Of a stretch of 64,000 bases of DNA, positions 62,306 to 64,000 are shown piece after piece (the stretch's first letter is position 1; every line of letters begins with the position of its first letter). The translations under genes were made by a program, and so were the position numbers. This stretch comes from Megalonaias nervosa (taxonomy: Eukaryota > Mollusca > Bivalvia > Unionida > Unionidae). The notes beneath the pieces were generated by a model. The model made no database searches and was not told the origin of the DNA. It worked only from the letters and a program-made list of their open reading frames with translations. The stretch lies in the NCBI GenBank assembly GCA_016617855.1, contig JAECUM010001126.1:124001-188000 (forward strand), read 5' to 3'.

Positions 62306-62854
62306 TGGAAGTTGGACACGACTTACAGGTTATAATATACTCAAATACTATGAGTATAAATGCCTTTCCTTATGTCACAAAAAATCTTAACAAATCAATT
62401 TTTTAAGAAATCAAAGATGCACGTATACTGTTTTGAGTCTTAAGGTAATATATATTGTCACCCTACACTCTCTTGCTAAATAACATTCAAGAAGTGTGTA
62501 TATACTGATAAGTAAAGTAAATATGCAAAATCTTATATCCATTCATGCATGTAGATCTTGATTTTTACTTATGTCTCAAGTGATCAATTGGCAAAGCTTC
62601 AGCTAGGCAGTTTGCCAGGCAATTTACTTCCTACTGCCGGCTCAATTAGATGCACAAATTAATTTCGGGGTTTTGTTTTAAAAAAAAATATTTATTTTTA
62701 TCCTGGGGGACAATAAGTGCTATGGTCAGAGCTGAAAAATAAGGATGGTCAGCCGACAAGAAAACATTTTTTGGGGCCCAAGAAAATAGAGGAAACAATT
62801 GCTATGATTTGGTGTCCCAACCTGTACAGATCACACAAATTACTTTTGAAAATG

Positions 62855-63010
62855 GGAGCCATAGTGGTCCAGTGGTTAGCTTGCCAGACTCACTAATGAA
62901 TGGGTGTGGAATTTAATCTTACTCTCAAACCTGCCTGGATCAGCTACCCTCTTGTGTCCTTGAGCAAGACACTTTAATTGCCTTTGCACTAAAAAGCCTA
63001 CTTGTATTGC
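62855..63010 (+). repeat. tRNA-derived SINE fragment, plus strand
   Basis: A-box-like TAGTGGTCCAGTGGTTAGCT, a decayed B-box region, and CCTTGAGCAAGACACTTTAA, a segment common in invertebrate and fish SINEs. The 3' end is not defined. Confidence 0.6.
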
Positions 63011-64000
63011 TGTATCATAACACAACGAAACACAACTTCTGAAAATTATTCTCATGGGTGTCCCAATACTTAACGTAATTATGGTAAATTAATATAAAGC
63101 AAGAACTTGTAGTACATGTGCTTAGTGTGCCATTTTGCTAAGGAGCTAAAAGGTACGTAGCAAATTTCACCTTTAATGTTAACCCTGAAAAGGTTTCTTT
63201 TTTTTTTCAGTTGCCATGGCACATGCAATAACATACCTGTACATTATTAAGGCAAAAGGGTGAGATTTTGGGTCCCATCACAAACTTCTGAGTAGTGTAG
63301 TTGGGATGAGTGATATATACTGCACCCTAAAATGCGTCATTTAGTAATCTTCCAAATAAGGGGTAATTAAAGTAAAGTCCCATACATGAATGCATGTAAT
63401 GCATGTAATGTGCTTTTTATTCACTGTCTACTGATAATATAGCTCGCTTTTTGTCATATAAACACACGTCAACATCCATGAATTCCCAAATGAGTATTTC
63501 TATAGAGAAATTTATTACAATCTACTTTCTTCTCAAGTATAAAGCCTGAAACCTAGCACAAATTTTTTACATCCCTTTTACACTGAAAATCAAAACAAGA
63601 CCTACAAGATCGGACTGCAATGTTTACACACGTAATAGTTTAGTTTAGTTTACTAACTGAAAACGTTTACAAAATTATAAAATGTGGAAACAAACATGCA
63701 TTTGCCACTCAGCGACACAGGATTTACCATTCTACATGTATATTTCCAAGTCTCTGCTAAGCAAGAAAGTTTTGTAGGATTTTTCTATTACTTCTCTGCT
63801 TAAAGTGTGTAGCATTTTCACACTGCAGGAGCCATCACTTGGAAAAGCACACGCTGATGAGAATGGGTTGCATATAAGTTTGACTTAAATTGTCATATAT
63901 ATCAACAAAGGCATATTTTATAAACCAAATCCTGTCATAATCAGAGGTAAAAGACCATCAGCAAAAGACAATCACAAGTTAAGCATGCACATCATAAAAG
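63011..64000. other. no recognisable gene
   Basis: A/T-rich DNA upstream of the ARM-TIR-SAM gene. The gene's promoter and 5' UTR exon should lie somewhere upstream of 61947, but no core element stands out. Confidence 0.4.

Overview
This window is eukaryotic nuclear DNA. It is AT-rich and intron-rich, with many microsatellites, tRNA-derived SINEs, MITE-like elements and dead transposons. Exons are short, separated by kilobase introns with GT-AG junctions. The repeat types and an ARM-TIR-SAM gene suggest a marine invertebrate, most likely a mollusc or other lophotrochozoan; the species cannot be told from the sequence. There are no bacterial-style operons, no rRNA, no functional tRNA gene and no CRISPR array.

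About 1.5-24.4 kb is a graveyard of mobile elements. Two diverged direct copies of a ~1.6 kb sequence (1525-3112 and 22772-24428) bracket it. Inside lie minus-strand Ty3/gypsy fragments (reverse transcriptase and RNase H, 7885-9040; a later RNase H piece, 3478-3712) and a plus-strand DIRS-like tyrosine-recombinase retrotransposon (4284-6967).

The most unusual item is a decayed ~12.5 kb virus-like DNA element (about 9381-21890). It has a retroviral-type DDE integrase, a family B DNA polymerase-like gene joined to a superfamily 1 helicase, two HNH nucleases, a double-jelly-roll major capsid protein, small basic or hydrophobic virion-type proteins and a fibre-like protein. The capsid-side genes diverge from about 12.65 kb: four on the minus strand and three on the plus strand. 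The replication genes are on the plus strand and end against the minus-strand integrase. Every gene carries frameshifts or stops. The set resembles Polinton/Maverick or adinto-like elements, but I see no packaging ATPase and no maturation protease, and the polymerase-helicase linkage is unusual.

From 24.4 to 32.2 kb is intergenic DNA with a SINE, a piggyBac-type and a Harbinger-type non-autonomous element and a 51-bp tandem repeat.

From 61930 down to 32204 on the minus strand is one intact host gene. I could place 11 coding exons whose reading phases all join, giving 693 codons. The protein starts with a probable N-myristoylation signal, followed by a helical armadillo-like region, a TIR domain and a C-terminal SAM domain, so it belongs to the SARM-related world but with a different domain order. 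Its introns hold a 45-bp minisatellite split by a hAT-like element with an 8-bp target duplication, a long (TA)n tract next to a splice donor, retroelement relics, SINEs and two degenerate repeat arrays of one family. Just upstream of the first coding exon are two adjacent near-perfect hairpins of microRNA-precursor size.
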